A stretch of DNA of 64,000 nucleotides from Xenorhabdus indica. Its GTDB lineage: Bacteria > Pseudomonadota > Gammaproteobacteria > Enterobacterales > Enterobacteriaceae. Where the stretch lies: positions 78,351 to 142,350 of the forward strand of contig NZ_NKHP01000004.1 of NCBI RefSeq assembly GCF_014467235.1, given 5' to 3'. This document shows positions 39,997 through 49,370 of this stretch, piece after piece. Made by a program: the position numbers and the translations under genes. The notes beneath the pieces are model-generated. The model was not told the DNA's origin. It did not search any database and saw only the letters and a program-made list of their open reading frames with translations. Within the stretch, counting starts at the first letter, position 1. Each line of letters starts with the position of its first letter.

Positions 39997-40086
39997 CTGA
40001 AAAATGAAGAACTAAAAAAGTTTCACTGTAAGACTAGGAACCACCTCCTTGGCTAGCTCAATCTCCCTTGGGCTAGCCTTTTTCTT
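39997..40086 (+). ncRNA. cyaR: Hfq-dependent small RNA CyaR
   Basis: The region downstream of trhP, where E. coli carries cyaR (RyeE), contains the conserved seed AGGAACCACCTCCTT identical to E. coli CyaR, the following AATCTCCCTT loop and a terminator stem (GGCTAGC and GCTAGCC) ending in a T tract. The 5' end CTGAAAAA also matches. Predicted length about 88-90 nt equals that of the E. coli RNA. CyaR is made when cAMP-CRP is active and, with Hfq, represses mRNAs such as ompX, luxS and nadE by pairing through the CCUCC-containing seed. Its targets in this organism are not known from the sequence. Confidence 0.93.
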
Positions 40087-40532
40087 TTATAGGAAATGAG
40101 TTAAATTCAAACAATTAACCATAATATCAAACTTCAGGTAACCATTGATTAAATTAATAATTATTAGATTTCTTTTGCCAAAAATTGACGTACATTTAAT
40201 AACAAAATTAATTGTAAATAAAAAAACCATCTCAGATAAATATTATTCATATTTATTCAAATTTCTGAAGAAAATTTTAGAGAAATATATTTTCGATTAG
40301 CCGATCAAAAAACGCTTTGAAATACTTATTCATTACAGATTGCGCCAACATTATTTCATTGCACACATCTGCATAACGGGTATGGAATAGTGAAATTTTA
40401 ATAAACATAGCATTAACTATAAAAAATAGCTTCGACTGAAGCGATCCACTACCGTTTCCCTCTCTGCTTATCTTGTACTCAGTACAAATATAAACAACAA
40501 TCAGTAGCGCCTTTTGCAAACTGGAGTTAAAC
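40087..40532. other. AT-rich region before fbaB
   Basis: About 445 bases between the CyaR terminator and fbaB with no credible gene on either strand. It should hold the fbaB promoter. I see no clear operator. Confidence 0.4.
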
Positions 40533-41582
40533 ATGACTGATATAGTGAAGTTGTTAGGAAAAGACGCAGAAAGTTTATTGCAACATCAATGCAATACCAT
40601 TTCACGTGAAAATCTTTACCTTCCAGGCACAGATTTTGTCGATCGTGTAATGATTGAAAATAATCGGCCAAACTCTGTATTGCGCTCAATGCAAACTTTG
40701 TTTAATCACGGGCGTCTGGCTGGAACTGGCTATCTTTCAATTTTACCGGTTGATCAAGGTGTTGAACACTCGGCAAGTGCTTCTTTTGCAACCAACCCAC
40801 TCTATTTTGATCCTAAAAATATTGTTGAATTAGCAATCGAAGCAGGATGTAACTGCGTTGCCTCAACTTATGGTGTTCTGGCATCCGTCTCTCGCCGCTA
40901 TGCCCATAAGATCCCGTTTCTAGTGAAACTGAATCACAACGAAACGTTGAGCTATCCAGCTCAATATGACCAAACCTTGTATGCCAGCGTTGAGCAAGCC
41001 TTTAATATAGGGGCAGTTGCAGTTGGTGCTACGATTTATTACGGCTCTCCCGAATCACGCCGCCAGATAGAGGAAATTTCTGCCGCTTTCGAACGAGCGC
41101 ATGAATTAGGTATGGTAACTGTGTTGTGGGCCTATTTACGCAATTCAGCTTTCAAAAAAGATGGCGTTGATTACCATACAAGTGCCGACTTAACTGGTCA
41201 GGCAAACCACCTGGCAGCAACTATCGGCGCAGATATCGTTAAGCAAAAAATGGCAGAAACCAATGGCGGATATACCGCAATCAGTTTCGGGCACACAGAT
41301 AAACGTGTCTACACTGATCTAACAACAGATCACCCTATCGACTTAGTTCGCTATCAACTCGCCAACTGCTATATGGGACGTGCAGGTCTGATCAATTCTG
41401 GCGGAGCTTCCGGGATGAATGATCTAAGTGATTCTGTCCGTACCGCAGTCATCAACAAACGTGCCGGAGGTATGGGACTGATCCTGGGACGCAAAGCATT
41501 TAAGAAATCAATGAAAGAAGGCGTTTCACTGATCCATTCTGTTCAGGATGTGTATCTCGACAAGAGCGTCACCATCGCCTGA
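40533..41582 (+). CDS. fbaB: Class I fructose-bisphosphate aldolase (DhnA type)
   Basis: FbaB is the metal-independent, Schiff-base aldolase that interconverts fructose 1,6-bisphosphate with dihydroxyacetone phosphate and glyceraldehyde 3-phosphate, used mostly during gluconeogenesis. The 349-residue protein follows E. coli Fba[30 protein letters not shown], and [11 protein letters not shown] with the Schiff-base Lys237; the phosphate-binding [14 protein letters not shown] is near the C-terminus. TGGAG precedes the ATG at suitable spacing. It converges with thiD across a bidirectional terminator. Confidence 0.97.
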   Translation: MTDIVKLLGKDAESLLQHQCNTISRENLYLPGTDFVDRVMIENNRPNSVLRSMQTLFNHGRLAGTGYLSILPVDQGVEHSASASFATNPLYFDPKNIVELAIEAGCNCVASTYGVLASVSRRYAHKIPFLVKLNHNETLSYPAQYDQTLYASVEQAFNIGAVAVGATIYYGSPESRRQIEEISAAFERAHELGMVTVLWAYLRNSAFKKDGVDYHTSADLTGQANHLAATIGADIVKQKMAETNGGYTAISFGHTDKRVYTDLTTDHPIDLVRYQLANCYMGRAGLINSGGASGMNDLSDSVRTAVINKRAGGMGLILGRKAFKKSMKEGVSLIHSVQDVYLDKSVTIA

Positions 41583-41611
41583 TAGAATTTGTTTAATTTA
41601 CTGTATTGATT

Positions 41612-41640
41612 AAAAATGGGGATATGAAATCCCCATTTTT
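41612..41640. terminator. Bidirectional terminator between fbaB and thiD
   Basis: AAAAATGGGGAT and ATCCCCATTTTT form a 12-base stem with A and T tracts built into its ends, between two convergent genes. Confidence 0.92.
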
Positions 41641-41714
41641 AATCACAATACCACGATATTGTTGTGATAATTCCTACTACTGTTTATTACCACTACTATT
41701 TATTACCACATTTC

Positions 41715-42512
41715 CTACCACCATTGATGAAAATGATGTACAGGCCCTATTCCTTTCCCGACATCTAGCGTATCAGCCTGCATTAAAGCATTCTGCAAAT
41801 AGGCCTTTGCCACGGGTATTGTACTCTGCCAATCGGCATAACGTGGCCGCAGCGCTGTAAGAGCAGCCGACAACGTACAACCCGTTCCATGTGTATGGCG
41901 TGTATTCACTCTGGGAGCCGTAAAACGCCACTCTCCTTCAGACGTAAACAGCCAATCCGGGCTTTCTCTATTGTCCAAATGCCCTCCTTTCAATAAAACA
42001 GCCTGGCATCCCATCGACAACAATTCGCGCCCTTGGTGCAACATTTCATCTTCTGTTTCAGCAAGAGAGCATTTCAACAACGTTGCGGCTTCGGGCAAAT
42101 TTGGTGTAATCAAAGAGACAATGGGCAATAATAATTCCGTCATAGCTTTTACCGCTTCCTGCGATAATAAAGGATCACCGCTTTTAGCCAGCATAACGGT
42201 ATCTAACACGATATAAGGAACCGGATAACGGTGGAAAGCTTCTGAAACAACATGAACATTGGCAGAATTAGACAACATACCGATCTTAACACTATCTATT
42301 CTGACATCTGAAAGTACAGATTCAAGTTGGGCAGAAATAAAGCCAGGTTCAATATCATAAACTGTCTGCACTCCTGTTGTATTTTGCGCAACGAGAGCTG
42401 TTATTACAGTTGTTCCATATACGCCAAGTGCAGAAAATGTTTTTAGATCAGCTTGAATGCCGGCACCACCGCTAGGATCGGTTCCTGCAATGGTTAACGA
42501 ATTAATTCTCAT
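41715..42512 (-). CDS. thiD: Hydroxymethylpyrimidine / phosphomethylpyrimidine kinase
   Basis: ThiD phosphorylates HMP and HMP-P to HMP-PP for thiamine synthesis. The 265-residue ribokinase-fold protein starts MRINSLTIAGTDPSGGAGIQADLKT and has the catalytic HGTGCTLSAALTALRP near the C-terminus, ending GIGPVHHFHQWW as in E. coli. The ATG at 42512 is chosen by alignment; AGGA lies nine bases upstream, and an earlier ATG would lie in the riboswitch leader. In E. coli thiD follows thiM in one operon; here thiM is absent and thiD itself follows the TPP riboswitch, so it is directly thiamine-regulated. Confidence 0.97.
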   Translation of the reverse strand: MRINSLTIAGTDPSGGAGIQADLKTFSALGVYGTTVITALVAQNTTGVQTVYDIEPGFISAQLESVLSDVRIDSVKIGMLSNSANVHVVSEAFHRYPVPYIVLDTVMLAKSGDPLLSQEAVKAMTELLLPIVSLITPNLPEAATLLKCSLAETEDEMLHQGRELLSMGCQAVLLKGGHLDNRESPDWLFTSEGEWRFTAPRVNTRHTHGTGCTLSAALTALRPRYADWQSTIPVAKAYLQNALMQADTLDVGKGIGPVHHFHQWW

Positions 42513-42546
42513 GATGGTAGTTCCTACTACCAGCCCAAGAAAAACG

Positions 42547-42566
42547 GGTATCAAACCAGAGATACC
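42547..42566 (-). terminator. Expression-platform hairpin of the thiD leader
   Basis: On the minus strand GGTATC, loop, GATACC is followed by CGTTTTT. It lies directly after the TPP aptamer and before thiD, so it looks like a leader terminator. The stem is short (six pairs), so translational control cannot be excluded. Confidence 0.55.
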
Positions 42567-42567
42567 A

Positions 42568-42642
42568 AGACTTCCCTACGCTGGCATTATCCAGATCAGG
42601 TAATACGGGTACTTCTCAGTTCATTTAAGAACGCCCCGAGCC
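42568..42642 (-). promoter_or_regulatory. TPP riboswitch (Thi-box) upstream of thiD
   Basis: Read on the minus strand: CTCGGGGCG, then CTGAGAAGTACCCG, then ACCTGATCTGGATAATGCC and AGCGTAGGGAAG. These are the hallmark segments of the TPP aptamer in the right order. TPP binding should lower thiD expression. The aptamer begins about 130 bases upstream of the ATG. Confidence 0.96.
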
Positions 42643-42782
42643 AAAATAAAAATCACTCTATTAGTATCCCAATAGAGTGATATTTGCAATATGTTATCGT
42701 TAATTAATGGAAAAGATTAACGATAGATATATTCAGCCAGCCACCAGCATACCAACTAAAATAAATTTTTTACTACTTCTTA

Positions 42783-42992
42783 CTATAAAGTCGTGACATT
42801 TGCAGCGGCTGGGCCTTTAGGACCATCCTGAATTTCAAACTCAACTTGTTGGCCTTCGGACAATGTTTTAAATCCATCTTTCATAATTGCAGAAAAATGT
42901 ACAAATACATCTTTGCTGCCATCAGCTGGAGTAATAAAACCAAAACCTTTAGACTCGTTGAACCACTTCACAGTACCAGTGATTTTTGCCAT
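42783..42992 (-). CDS. cspC: Cold-shock-like protein (CspC/CspE type)
   Basis: This 69-residue single OB-fold protein binds single-stranded RNA and DNA and acts as an RNA chaperone and antiterminator. It has the RNP1 motif KGFGFITP and RNP2 motif VFVHFSAI, and starts [19 protein letters not shown]. It shares features of both CspC (MAKI, TPADG) and CspE (AANV), so the paralogue assignment is tentative. AAGGA lies about ten bases upstream of the ATG, and a long AT-rich leader precedes it, as is common for csp genes. Confidence 0.93.
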   Translation of the reverse strand: MAKITGTVKWFNESKGFGFITPADGSKDVFVHFSAIMKDGFKTLSEGQQVEFEIQDGPKGPAAANVTTL

Positions 42993-43719
42993 TTCAAAAA
43001 TTTCCTTTGAATCACTTTATTCGCCGATTGGCATAAAAAGAAACAAACCAGTATTCGTTGCTGCTATTCATTAACAGAAACAGTACTTCGTTTACCCAGA
43101 TGTTTTATCACATACTCTTTATATAATCGCAAGCCATTTTTTTCAGGTGCACGAGCTAACGCACATATTTTAAATTCTTAATATCTATTCTGGTTTAATA
43201 TTGTTCGGAAGCATTTATATTACATAACCATATGAATTAACAGAAAAATAAAACATTAACTTGATGAAATCATTTTTACTTATTTAATATATAATTCTGT
43301 TTTCTACACCTATTAAGAGGTACTCTAGTGAGTTATAACTTTCAAAATAAATTGAAGAAGCAATAAAACGATAGCTAATTTTATGTTAATGTTTGAAAGT
43401 AAAATATGATTACTCCAAATTCGGCTAGTTTACGTTTTGTTTAGCCTTTATTAAATATTGTTCAATTAAAATACTCATACTGTAACTTTTAAACTCCTGC
43501 TATTCTCGCAACTTGTCAGATGATTACATAATGTTTATAACACCGGAGTGATTGGACTTTAAATAAAAAATTGTTCATATATCAACCTACAGTAAATATC
43601 ATTATAAGATAACATTCATTTTATATGCAATTTTTCAGGGAGGTTTTTTAACCAATTTTCTTTTGCTGAAATAACACTTTACCATAACGCTCTAATAAAA
43701 TTAGTTTCATTATAAAATT
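42993..43719. other. AT-rich gap between the csp gene and the permease
   Basis: About 730 bases without a recognisable gene. The part near 43000 is presumably the csp promoter and leader. A few short open frames exist but none has a ribosome binding site or coding character. No insertion-sequence ends were noted. Confidence 0.4.
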
Positions 43720-43742
43720 CAGCCGGGCATTATACCCGGCTG
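43720..43742 (-). terminator. Terminator after the aromatic amino acid permease gene
   Basis: CAGCCGGG and CCCGGCTG form an eight-base GC-rich stem with a seven-base loop, followed on the minus strand by AATTTTAT, 31 bases beyond the permease stop. Confidence 0.8.
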
Positions 43743-43772
43743 GAAAAGTGTTCGTATTTTCAGCAAGACAAT

Positions 43773-45134
43773 TTATGTCTTAACCTTATTTGATTTGGAA
43801 GATAAATAACCTACCCATAATATTCCAATCCAAAACGGCATCAGAATAACTGATATACGTATATCAGGCATCATCAGAATAATAACAAGAATAAAAGCCA
43901 AGAAAATCAAACAGAGAAAATTACCAAACGGATACCAAAATGCCTGGAATTTTGTCTTAACACCTTCTGCATTTTTTGCAGCGCGAAATTTCAAGTGTGA
44001 TATACAGATCATAATCCAGTTAATCACCAGCGTTGTAACTACCAATGCCATCAAAAGCTCAAATGCTTTACCAGGCATAATATAATTAATCAATACGCCT
44101 ATTGATGTAGCCAACGCCGATAATCCAATTGACAAAACGGGAACACTACGTTTGTTCACTTTCGTCAAAATACTCGGTGCATTACCTTGTTTCGCCAGGC
44201 CATATAACATTCGGCTATTACAATAAACACCACTGTTATAAACAGACAACGCCGCAGTCAATACAACAATATTCAGGACATTTGCGACCCAAAAACTATT
44301 CAGGTTATGGAAAATCAAAACAAATGGACTGCCTCCCTCCACAACATCCTTCCACGGATAGAGAGAAAGTAAAATAAACAACGAACCGATATAAAACAGC
44401 AAAATACGATAAACAACCTGATTGGTTGCCTTTGGTATATTAACTTCGGGGTTTTCAGCCTCCGCGGCAGTGACCCCGACAGTTTCCAAGCCACCAAATG
44501 AAAACATGATAACAGCCATTGCCATAATCAGGCCGACAACGCCATTAGGCATAAAACCGCCCTGCTGCCATAAGTTAGTTACACTGGCCTGTGGCCCTCC
44601 CGTGCCAGAAATGAGCAGATAAGAACCAAAAAGGATCATTCCAATGATAGCTGCAACTTTGATAATAGAGAACCAAAACTCAGCTTCCCCATATAACCTG
44701 ACATTAATCAAGTTTACAGCATTAATCAGCACAAAGAATATCGCAGCAGAAATCCATGTTGGAGTTTCAGGCCACCAATATTGGATATACATACCAACAG
44801 CGGTGAGTTCCGCCATCCCGACAAGTATAAACATTGCCCAGTAATTCCAACCGGATAGAAACCCCGCAAAATTACCCCAATATTTATATGCAAAGTGGCT
44901 AAACGAACCCGCGACTGGCTCTTCAACAACCATTTCACCCAATTGACGCATTATCAAAAATGCAATAAACCCACTAATGGCATACCCAAGAAGAACCGAA
45001 GGCCCGGCCATTTTTATCGTTTGAGCAATGCCCAAAAATAACCCTGTTCCTACTGAACCACCGAGAGCAATAAGCTGGATATGCCTGTTCTTTAAACCAC
45101 GCTTAAGCGTAGATTGTTCTATTTGTCCTGTCAT
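43773..45134 (-). CDS. aroP: Aromatic amino acid permease (AroP/PheP type)
   Basis: This 453-residue APC-superfamily transporter has 12 predicted membrane segments and should import aromatic amino acids by proton symport. Signature stretches are LKRGLKNRHIQLIALGGSVGTGLFLG, AFLIMRQLGEMVVEEPVAGSFS, AVIMFSFGGLETVGVTAAEAENP and YNSGVYCNSRMLYGLA. Sequence is about equally close to E. coli AroP and PheP; the N-terminus and the middle segment are nearer AroP, so the symbol is a best guess. AGAGGA precedes the ATG. Its location between a csp gene and a small AraC-type regulator is not the E. coli position of aroP. TyrR boxes were looked for upstream but not convincingly seen. Confidence 0.88.
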   Translation of the reverse strand: MTGQIEQSTLKRGLKNRHIQLIALGGSVGTGLFLGIAQTIKMAGPSVLLGYAISGFIAFLIMRQLGEMVVEEPVAGSFSHFAYKYWGNFAGFLSGWNYWAMFILVGMAELTAVGMYIQYWWPETPTWISAAIFFVLINAVNLINVRLYGEAEFWFSIIKVAAIIGMILFGSYLLISGTGGPQASVTNLWQQGGFMPNGVVGLIMAMAVIMFSFGGLETVGVTAAEAENPEVNIPKATNQVVYRILLFYIGSLFILLSLYPWKDVVEGGSPFVLIFHNLNSFWVANVLNIVVLTAALSVYNSGVYCNSRMLYGLAKQGNAPSILTKVNKRSVPVLSIGLSALATSIGVLINYIMPGKAFELLMALVVTTLVINWIMICISHLKFRAAKNAEGVKTKFQAFWYPFGNFLCLIFLAFILVIILMMPDIRISVILMPFWIGILWVGYLSSKSNKVKT

Positions 45135-45609
45135 CTAGTCCTCTTTATGATGCTTGGAACTGGTTTAAACTATTTTATTTGTCGTTGTGGACCTGAACAG
45201 GCCGAAGAAATCTTATATTTCCTCTATCATTGTGTATTCTGTGTGTGATCTGTCGTAGTCAAACTACCCTGGTGTGGTTGCTACCAAGACAGATTCTGAT
45301 TTTAATCCAATACTTAGTTTACTAATTCAAATCAAGTGAATATTAAAGCATCATTCACGAAGAATGAATACCGAAAATGAATGTTAACATACATACTTGC
45401 AAGAGAATTATTGGGATGTATATCAAAAAAACAAATATTGGATAATAGTGCAGCTTCCCAATTCAAATCTTCAATCACAGTGCTTGTAATACATATCCAG
45501 ATCCAATAAGCATAAAATTAGGCGTACTATTATCTATTAAGCATAAAACTAAAATCTTGAAAAAAAGTTGTGTATACTTCCTCTCACCTTTAACCAATTT
45601 ATAATTGTA
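45135..45609. other. Divergent region between the permease and the AraC-type regulator
   Basis: About 475 AT-rich bases with promoters for both flanking genes. No gene or clear operator identified. The divergent arrangement makes regulation of the permease by the neighbouring regulator possible but unproven. Confidence 0.4.
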
Positions 45610-45996
45610 ATGCCACAGGATAATCACTTAGCACTTGTATGTGCACTAAGTAAATGGATAGAAAATCACCTTGGGCGAGTCATCCATCTTGAAGAACTTG
45701 CCGCTTACTCTGGCTATTCACTTTGGCACATGCAGAAAATATTCAAGGAAGTTACCGGGATCTCACTTGGTAAATATATACGCCAACGTCGATTAGCGGG
45801 TGCTGTGCACCTTCTGAAGAACAGCGCCCTACCCATTTTTGATATCGCCCTGGATTTTGGCTTCGGCTCTCAATCTCACTTTACTTATATGTTCCGTAAA
45901 GAATATGGCATTACACCTTACGACTTTCGTCAAAGTACCGATATAGAACTCGAAGTTAAACTTCCTCTGCATCTGACTTACAATTGCCAATCATGA
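45610..45996 (+). CDS. Small AraC/XylS-family transcription regulator (MarA/SoxS-like)
   Basis: This 128-residue protein is little more than a double helix-turn-helix domain, like MarA and SoxS, with no ligand-binding part. Visible are helix-turn-helix 1 (HLEELAAYSGYSLWHMQKIFKEVTGISLGKYIRQRR) and helix-turn-helix 2 with the family signature DIALDFGFGSQSHFTYMFRKEYGITPYDFR. Regulators of this kind activate efflux, stress and antibiotic-resistance genes through marbox sites. The ATG at 45610 is preferred over a TTG 14 codons earlier because of family length; neither has a good ribosome binding site. It is likely controlled by synthesis, as MarA is. Exact orthology not assigned. Confidence 0.93.
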   Translation: MPQDNHLALVCALSKWIENHLGRVIHLEELAAYSGYSLWHMQKIFKEVTGISLGKYIRQRRLAGAVHLLKNSALPIFDIALDFGFGSQSHFTYMFRKEYGITPYDFRQSTDIELEVKLPLHLTYNCQS

Positions 45997-46007
45997 AACA
46001 CGCTATT

Positions 46008-46037
46008 TTGCGGCCAGATATTGATATCAGGCCGCAA
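46008..46037. terminator. Stem-loop between the AraC-type regulator and the amidase
   Basis: TTGCGGCC and GGCCGCAA pair, with an inner GATAT/ATATC extension, in a short convergent gap. T tracts are poor on both sides, so it is a terminator-like hairpin rather than a proven one. Confidence 0.6.
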
Positions 46038-46103
46038 TCTCACCAACCCTAATCTCTCTCAATCATAAGACAGCATGATACAGCTACTACATTCATGATC
46101 ATT

Positions 46104-46937
46104 TTATTTGTACTTTTCGACTAATGCCAAAGCTATCGCTTCAGTTTCTGCATCGGGATTACCCTGAATATCTGACGGACGAAAATGCATCTGAAACACC
46201 TGAATTATCTTCCGAGTATCTTCATCCAGAAAACCTGTCTGGGGAATGGAATAGCCGTAAGCAGATAAGGCTTTTTGTATTCCAATAACAGGAACCAAAG
46301 TATCTGGCAATCTGCTGGCTAAGTATCTATTTACTGTAGCAAGATCAGGCCAAGCACCAATGCCTTGCTCATAGAGCTCCCGCCACGGAAAAACAGGACC
46401 TGGATCTTCTTTCCGAAGTGGTGCGATATCAGAATGGCCAACCACATTCACTGCCTCGATTTTATGTCTGCGAATGATATCTTTTGCCAATCTAATCAAG
46501 GCATCAATTTGTGATGGGTGATATATGCACCACTCTTTTTTTAAAAAATGTTGCTTAAAACCACAATTGACAATTTCTATGCCAATAGAATAACTGTTTA
46601 AATTCTTATACCCTCTCCACTCACTTCTACCTGCATGCCAGGCTTTTTCTTTCTCAGAGGATAATTGAAAGATAATCGGCTCATTATTCTTATAATTAGG
46701 CTGAGATGGGATCAGATATTGAACACCGACATTACCATTCGTCAAAACTTGTAGAGAGTTCCGATCATTCAGTGCCGTATAGTGCAACACAAGAAATTTG
46801 ACCGATTCAAGGTCCTGCCTGGTCGAATATGAATAAGAATGGTCAATAAGATAATTGTTTCTTTCTTCTAATGGAATTTGATGACCGCAACCAATCAATA
46901 GTGTAAGGAATACACCTATTAAAATTTCTCTCATCAT
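46104..46937 (-). CDS. amiD: N-acetylmuramoyl-L-alanine amidase, lipoprotein (AmiD type)
   Basis: AmiD is an outer-membrane-anchored zinc amidase that cleaves the bond between MurNAc (including anhydro-MurNAc) and the stem peptide. The 277-residue protein has a lipoprotein signal with lipobox LIGC at residue 17, an Amidase_2 domain (VLHYTA for the first zinc His, GHSDIAPLRKEDPGPVFPW for the others) and a C-terminal peptidoglycan-binding helical domain (IQVFQMHFRPSDIQG). Length equals E. coli AmiD. Two consecutive ATG codons make the start ambiguous by one residue. It may help recycle or trim the wall; it does not look like a host-directed enzyme. Confidence 0.94.
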   Translation of the reverse strand: MMREILIGVFLTLLIGCGHQIPLEERNNYLIDHSYSYSTRQDLESVKFLVLHYTALNDRNSLQVLTNGNVGVQYLIPSQPNYKNNEPIIFQLSSEKEKAWHAGRSEWRGYKNLNSYSIGIEIVNCGFKQHFLKKEWCIYHPSQIDALIRLAKDIIRRHKIEAVNVVGHSDIAPLRKEDPGPVFPWRELYEQGIGAWPDLATVNRYLASRLPDTLVPVIGIQKALSAYGYSIPQTGFLDEDTRKIIQVFQMHFRPSDIQGNPDAETEAIALALVEKYK

Positions 46938-47010
46938 ATTAAAACAATAATAACCGAAAAAAATTGAATGATGTGCTACATAGCGTAGATGAAATTACAA
47001 TAAAAACAAA

Positions 47011-47044
47011 AGCCGGATATCAATTGAATACAGAATATCCGGCT
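47011..47044 (-). terminator. Terminator after the alanine/sodium symporter gene
   Basis: AGCCGGATAT and ATATCCGGCT form a ten-base stem; on the minus strand it is followed by TTTGTTTTTATTG. It lies about 80 bases past the stop. Confidence 0.88.
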
Positions 47045-47122
47045 AATACATTTATTTTCTTAGTTTTATAAATTACTGCTTCTAACGATATCCACTATCT
47101 TCGTTATTGTAAACGACACTGA

Positions 47123-48592
47123 TTAATGAATATCTGCCTTAACCTCAACTCGCTTCTGGTTATTCTGAACTGAGTTGTTATCCCAGATACCTTCTTCAAC
47201 TTGCTTTTGAATTTCTGGATACATATTGATATCGAAGGTTGGCAACCGACCTGCTCTCCTTTGCTGGTTATAATCCTTCGCCAATTTCATCGCAACGCCT
47301 GATAACAAAAGAATAGCAACCAAGTTCACAATAGCCATACAAGCCATGGATATATTCGCCATATTCCAGACTAATGGCACATCTGCCATTGTACCAAACA
47401 TCACCATACCTAACGCAGCCAGACGTAAAATGAACAGACCTGCGGTGTGGTTACGCTCCAAGAATATCATGTTACTTTCAGCATAAGCGTAGTTAGCAAT
47501 AATTGATGTAAAGGCAAAAAAGAAAATAGCAATGGCAACGAAAGTTGTTCCCCAATGCCCAACTGCAGATGATAGTGCGCGTTGAGTCAATTCAATCCCA
47601 CTAATAGCCGTGACATTTTCATTAAGGATACCTGAAGAAAGGATAATGATTGCTGTAGCACTACAGATGGCGATCGTATCCATAAATACCCCCAACATCT
47701 GCACATATCCCTGAGAAGCAGGATGTGGAGGATATGGAGACGCAGAAGCCGCTGCATTTGGTGCAGAACCCATTCCCGCTTCATTCGAGAACAATCCCCT
47801 TTGAACCCCTTGCAGCATAGCTTGGGAAACACCATATCCCAACGTTCCTGCTACCGCTTCCTGAAGACCAAAGGCACTCTTAATAATTAATGCAAATACA
47901 TCAGGAATACGTTCAATATTGTGACCAACAACCCAAAATGCCAATATTAAATAAGCCCCCGCCATAAATGGCACAACGAATTCAGCAACTCGTGCAATTG
48001 AACGCAATCCGCCGAAAATAATCATGCCACTAATGATGACTAATACAATACCGACATACAAGGGTTTAATATCGAAGGCAAAGGAAGCTGCTTCCGCAAT
48101 TGAATTTGCCTGAACGGCATTGAATACAAGACCAAACGCGATAATAAGGAAAACAGAAAACAATATTCCCATCCATCGCTGCTTCAACCCTTTCTCCATA
48201 TAATAGGCCGGGCCACCACGATAATTTCCTTGATCGTCTTTCGTCTTGTACAACTGGGCAAGCGTGCTTTCCACAAAAGAAGTTGCCATACCAATAAATG
48301 CAACAACCCACATCCAAAAAATAGCCCCCGGACCACCAGCAGTTATTGCAATTGCAACCCCTGCAAGATTACCTGTTCCTACACGTGCCGCAAGGCTGGT
48401 ACATAAAGCCTGAAAAGATGAGATACCTGAACTATCTGATTTATTACTATGTTTCAGAACTGAAAACATGTGACCAAAATGACGAAGCTGTATGAAGCCA
48501 GAGCGTAGTGTGAAGTAAAGGCCAACCCCCAAAAGCAAGTATATTAATACGTAGTCCCAAAGAATGCTGTTAATGCTGTTAATCAGATCCAT
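47123..48592 (-). CDS. Alanine or glycine:cation symporter, AGCS family
   Basis: This 489-residue membrane protein is a sodium:alanine/glycine symporter of the AGCS (AlsT/DagA) family, with roughly ten membrane segments. Family signatures are SFQALCTSLAARVGTGNLAGVA, GGPGAIFWMWVVAFIGMA, GGPAYYMEKGL and GLFSNEAGMGSAPNAAASA. The C-terminal tail is hydrophilic. The ATG at 48592 is used; a TTG directly before it is an equally spaced alternative relative to AAGGGG upstream. E. coli YaaJ is a relative, but the location here is different, so no symbol is given. It is flanked by AT-rich empty DNA on its upstream side. Confidence 0.93.
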   Translation of the reverse strand: MDLINSINSILWDYVLIYLLLGVGLYFTLRSGFIQLRHFGHMFSVLKHSNKSDSSGISSFQALCTSLAARVGTGNLAGVAIAITAGGPGAIFWMWVVAFIGMATSFVESTLAQLYKTKDDQGNYRGGPAYYMEKGLKQRWMGILFSVFLIIAFGLVFNAVQANSIAEAASFAFDIKPLYVGIVLVIISGMIIFGGLRSIARVAEFVVPFMAGAYLILAFWVVGHNIERIPDVFALIIKSAFGLQEAVAGTLGYGVSQAMLQGVQRGLFSNEAGMGSAPNAAASASPYPPHPASQGYVQMLGVFMDTIAICSATAIIILSSGILNENVTAISGIELTQRALSSAVGHWGTTFVAIAIFFFAFTSIIANYAYAESNMIFLERNHTAGLFILRLAALGMVMFGTMADVPLVWNMANISMACMAIVNLVAILLLSGVAMKLAKDYNQQRRAGRLPTFDINMYPEIQKQVEEGIWDNNSVQNNQKRVEVKADIH

Positions 48593-49370
48593 CAAGATAT
48601 TTTCCCCTTAGTAGTTAGCAAACATTAGCTGACCATAAATGTAGTATCCATAGAGAATTTATTGTGCTTAATATTCTTTATAATTAACAAGTAACACAAT
48701 TCTGTGCATGAAACACAGAGATACTAGCCAGTAAAACGGAAAGAATGTAACACAATATCTATTTCAATGGGTAACTTTTAATGAATTTTTTACATTTACT
48801 TTAGCATTTATGAATATTTACATTAAGTTACATGAGTTCCCGCAGCCCAATTTTAAGCCCCTTAAGCACAATTTCCAATTGATAAACTACCCATTTCGGT
48901 ACTCTCAAAGATGTTTAATGCGCATATATTAATCAACAATTTGTATACACAATCACAACAAGCAACAAACAAAAGAACAAAATTTTTAAAACGTAATACA
49001 ATACAAAACTCCCATAATAATATGCTTTCATTGATGCTTCTTACTCCCCTCAGCCGCACAATTCATTGTTTATTCTTAACTCACTTCATACTTTGCATTC
49101 TACCCGTGTAGCTATAAAACATTCATTAAAAACACTAAAATAATTACAAAATTTAATATTGAAATCTCCTGAATTTGCGAAAACATATAGCAATATTTTT
49201 CTTCAAATGAGATTATTAAATTTTAATGCTGTGATAATTGGAAAAAGCCACCATTACATATTAAGATTTTCAATTGTTATTTTTACATTGGAAACAAAAA
49301 CAACAAGTTAGTAAGATATTAATATTCCACTATCTGGCCATCAGATAATCTGCTAGTGAGGTTATGATTG
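48593..49370. other. Long AT-rich gap between the symporter and the integrase remnant
   Basis: About 780 bases holding the symporter promoter but no gene I can support. Short open frames exist on both strands, with poor codon character and no ribosome binding sites. Together with the truncated integrase that follows, this looks like the site of a lost mobile element. Confidence 0.4.

Noticed and set aside
39914-40532. Possible CRISPR or repeat array in AT-rich gaps
   Set aside because: No regularly spaced identical repeats were seen here or in the other long gaps.
45135-45609. Search for TyrR boxes upstream of the aromatic permease
   Set aside because: No TGTAAA-N6-TTTACA-like site was convincing, so no operator was called.
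48862-49111. Overlapping short open frames on both strands (65 and 66 codons)
   Set aside because: No ribosome binding site, Cys/Leu-rich low-complexity translations and no known motif. Treated as chance frames in AT-rich DNA.
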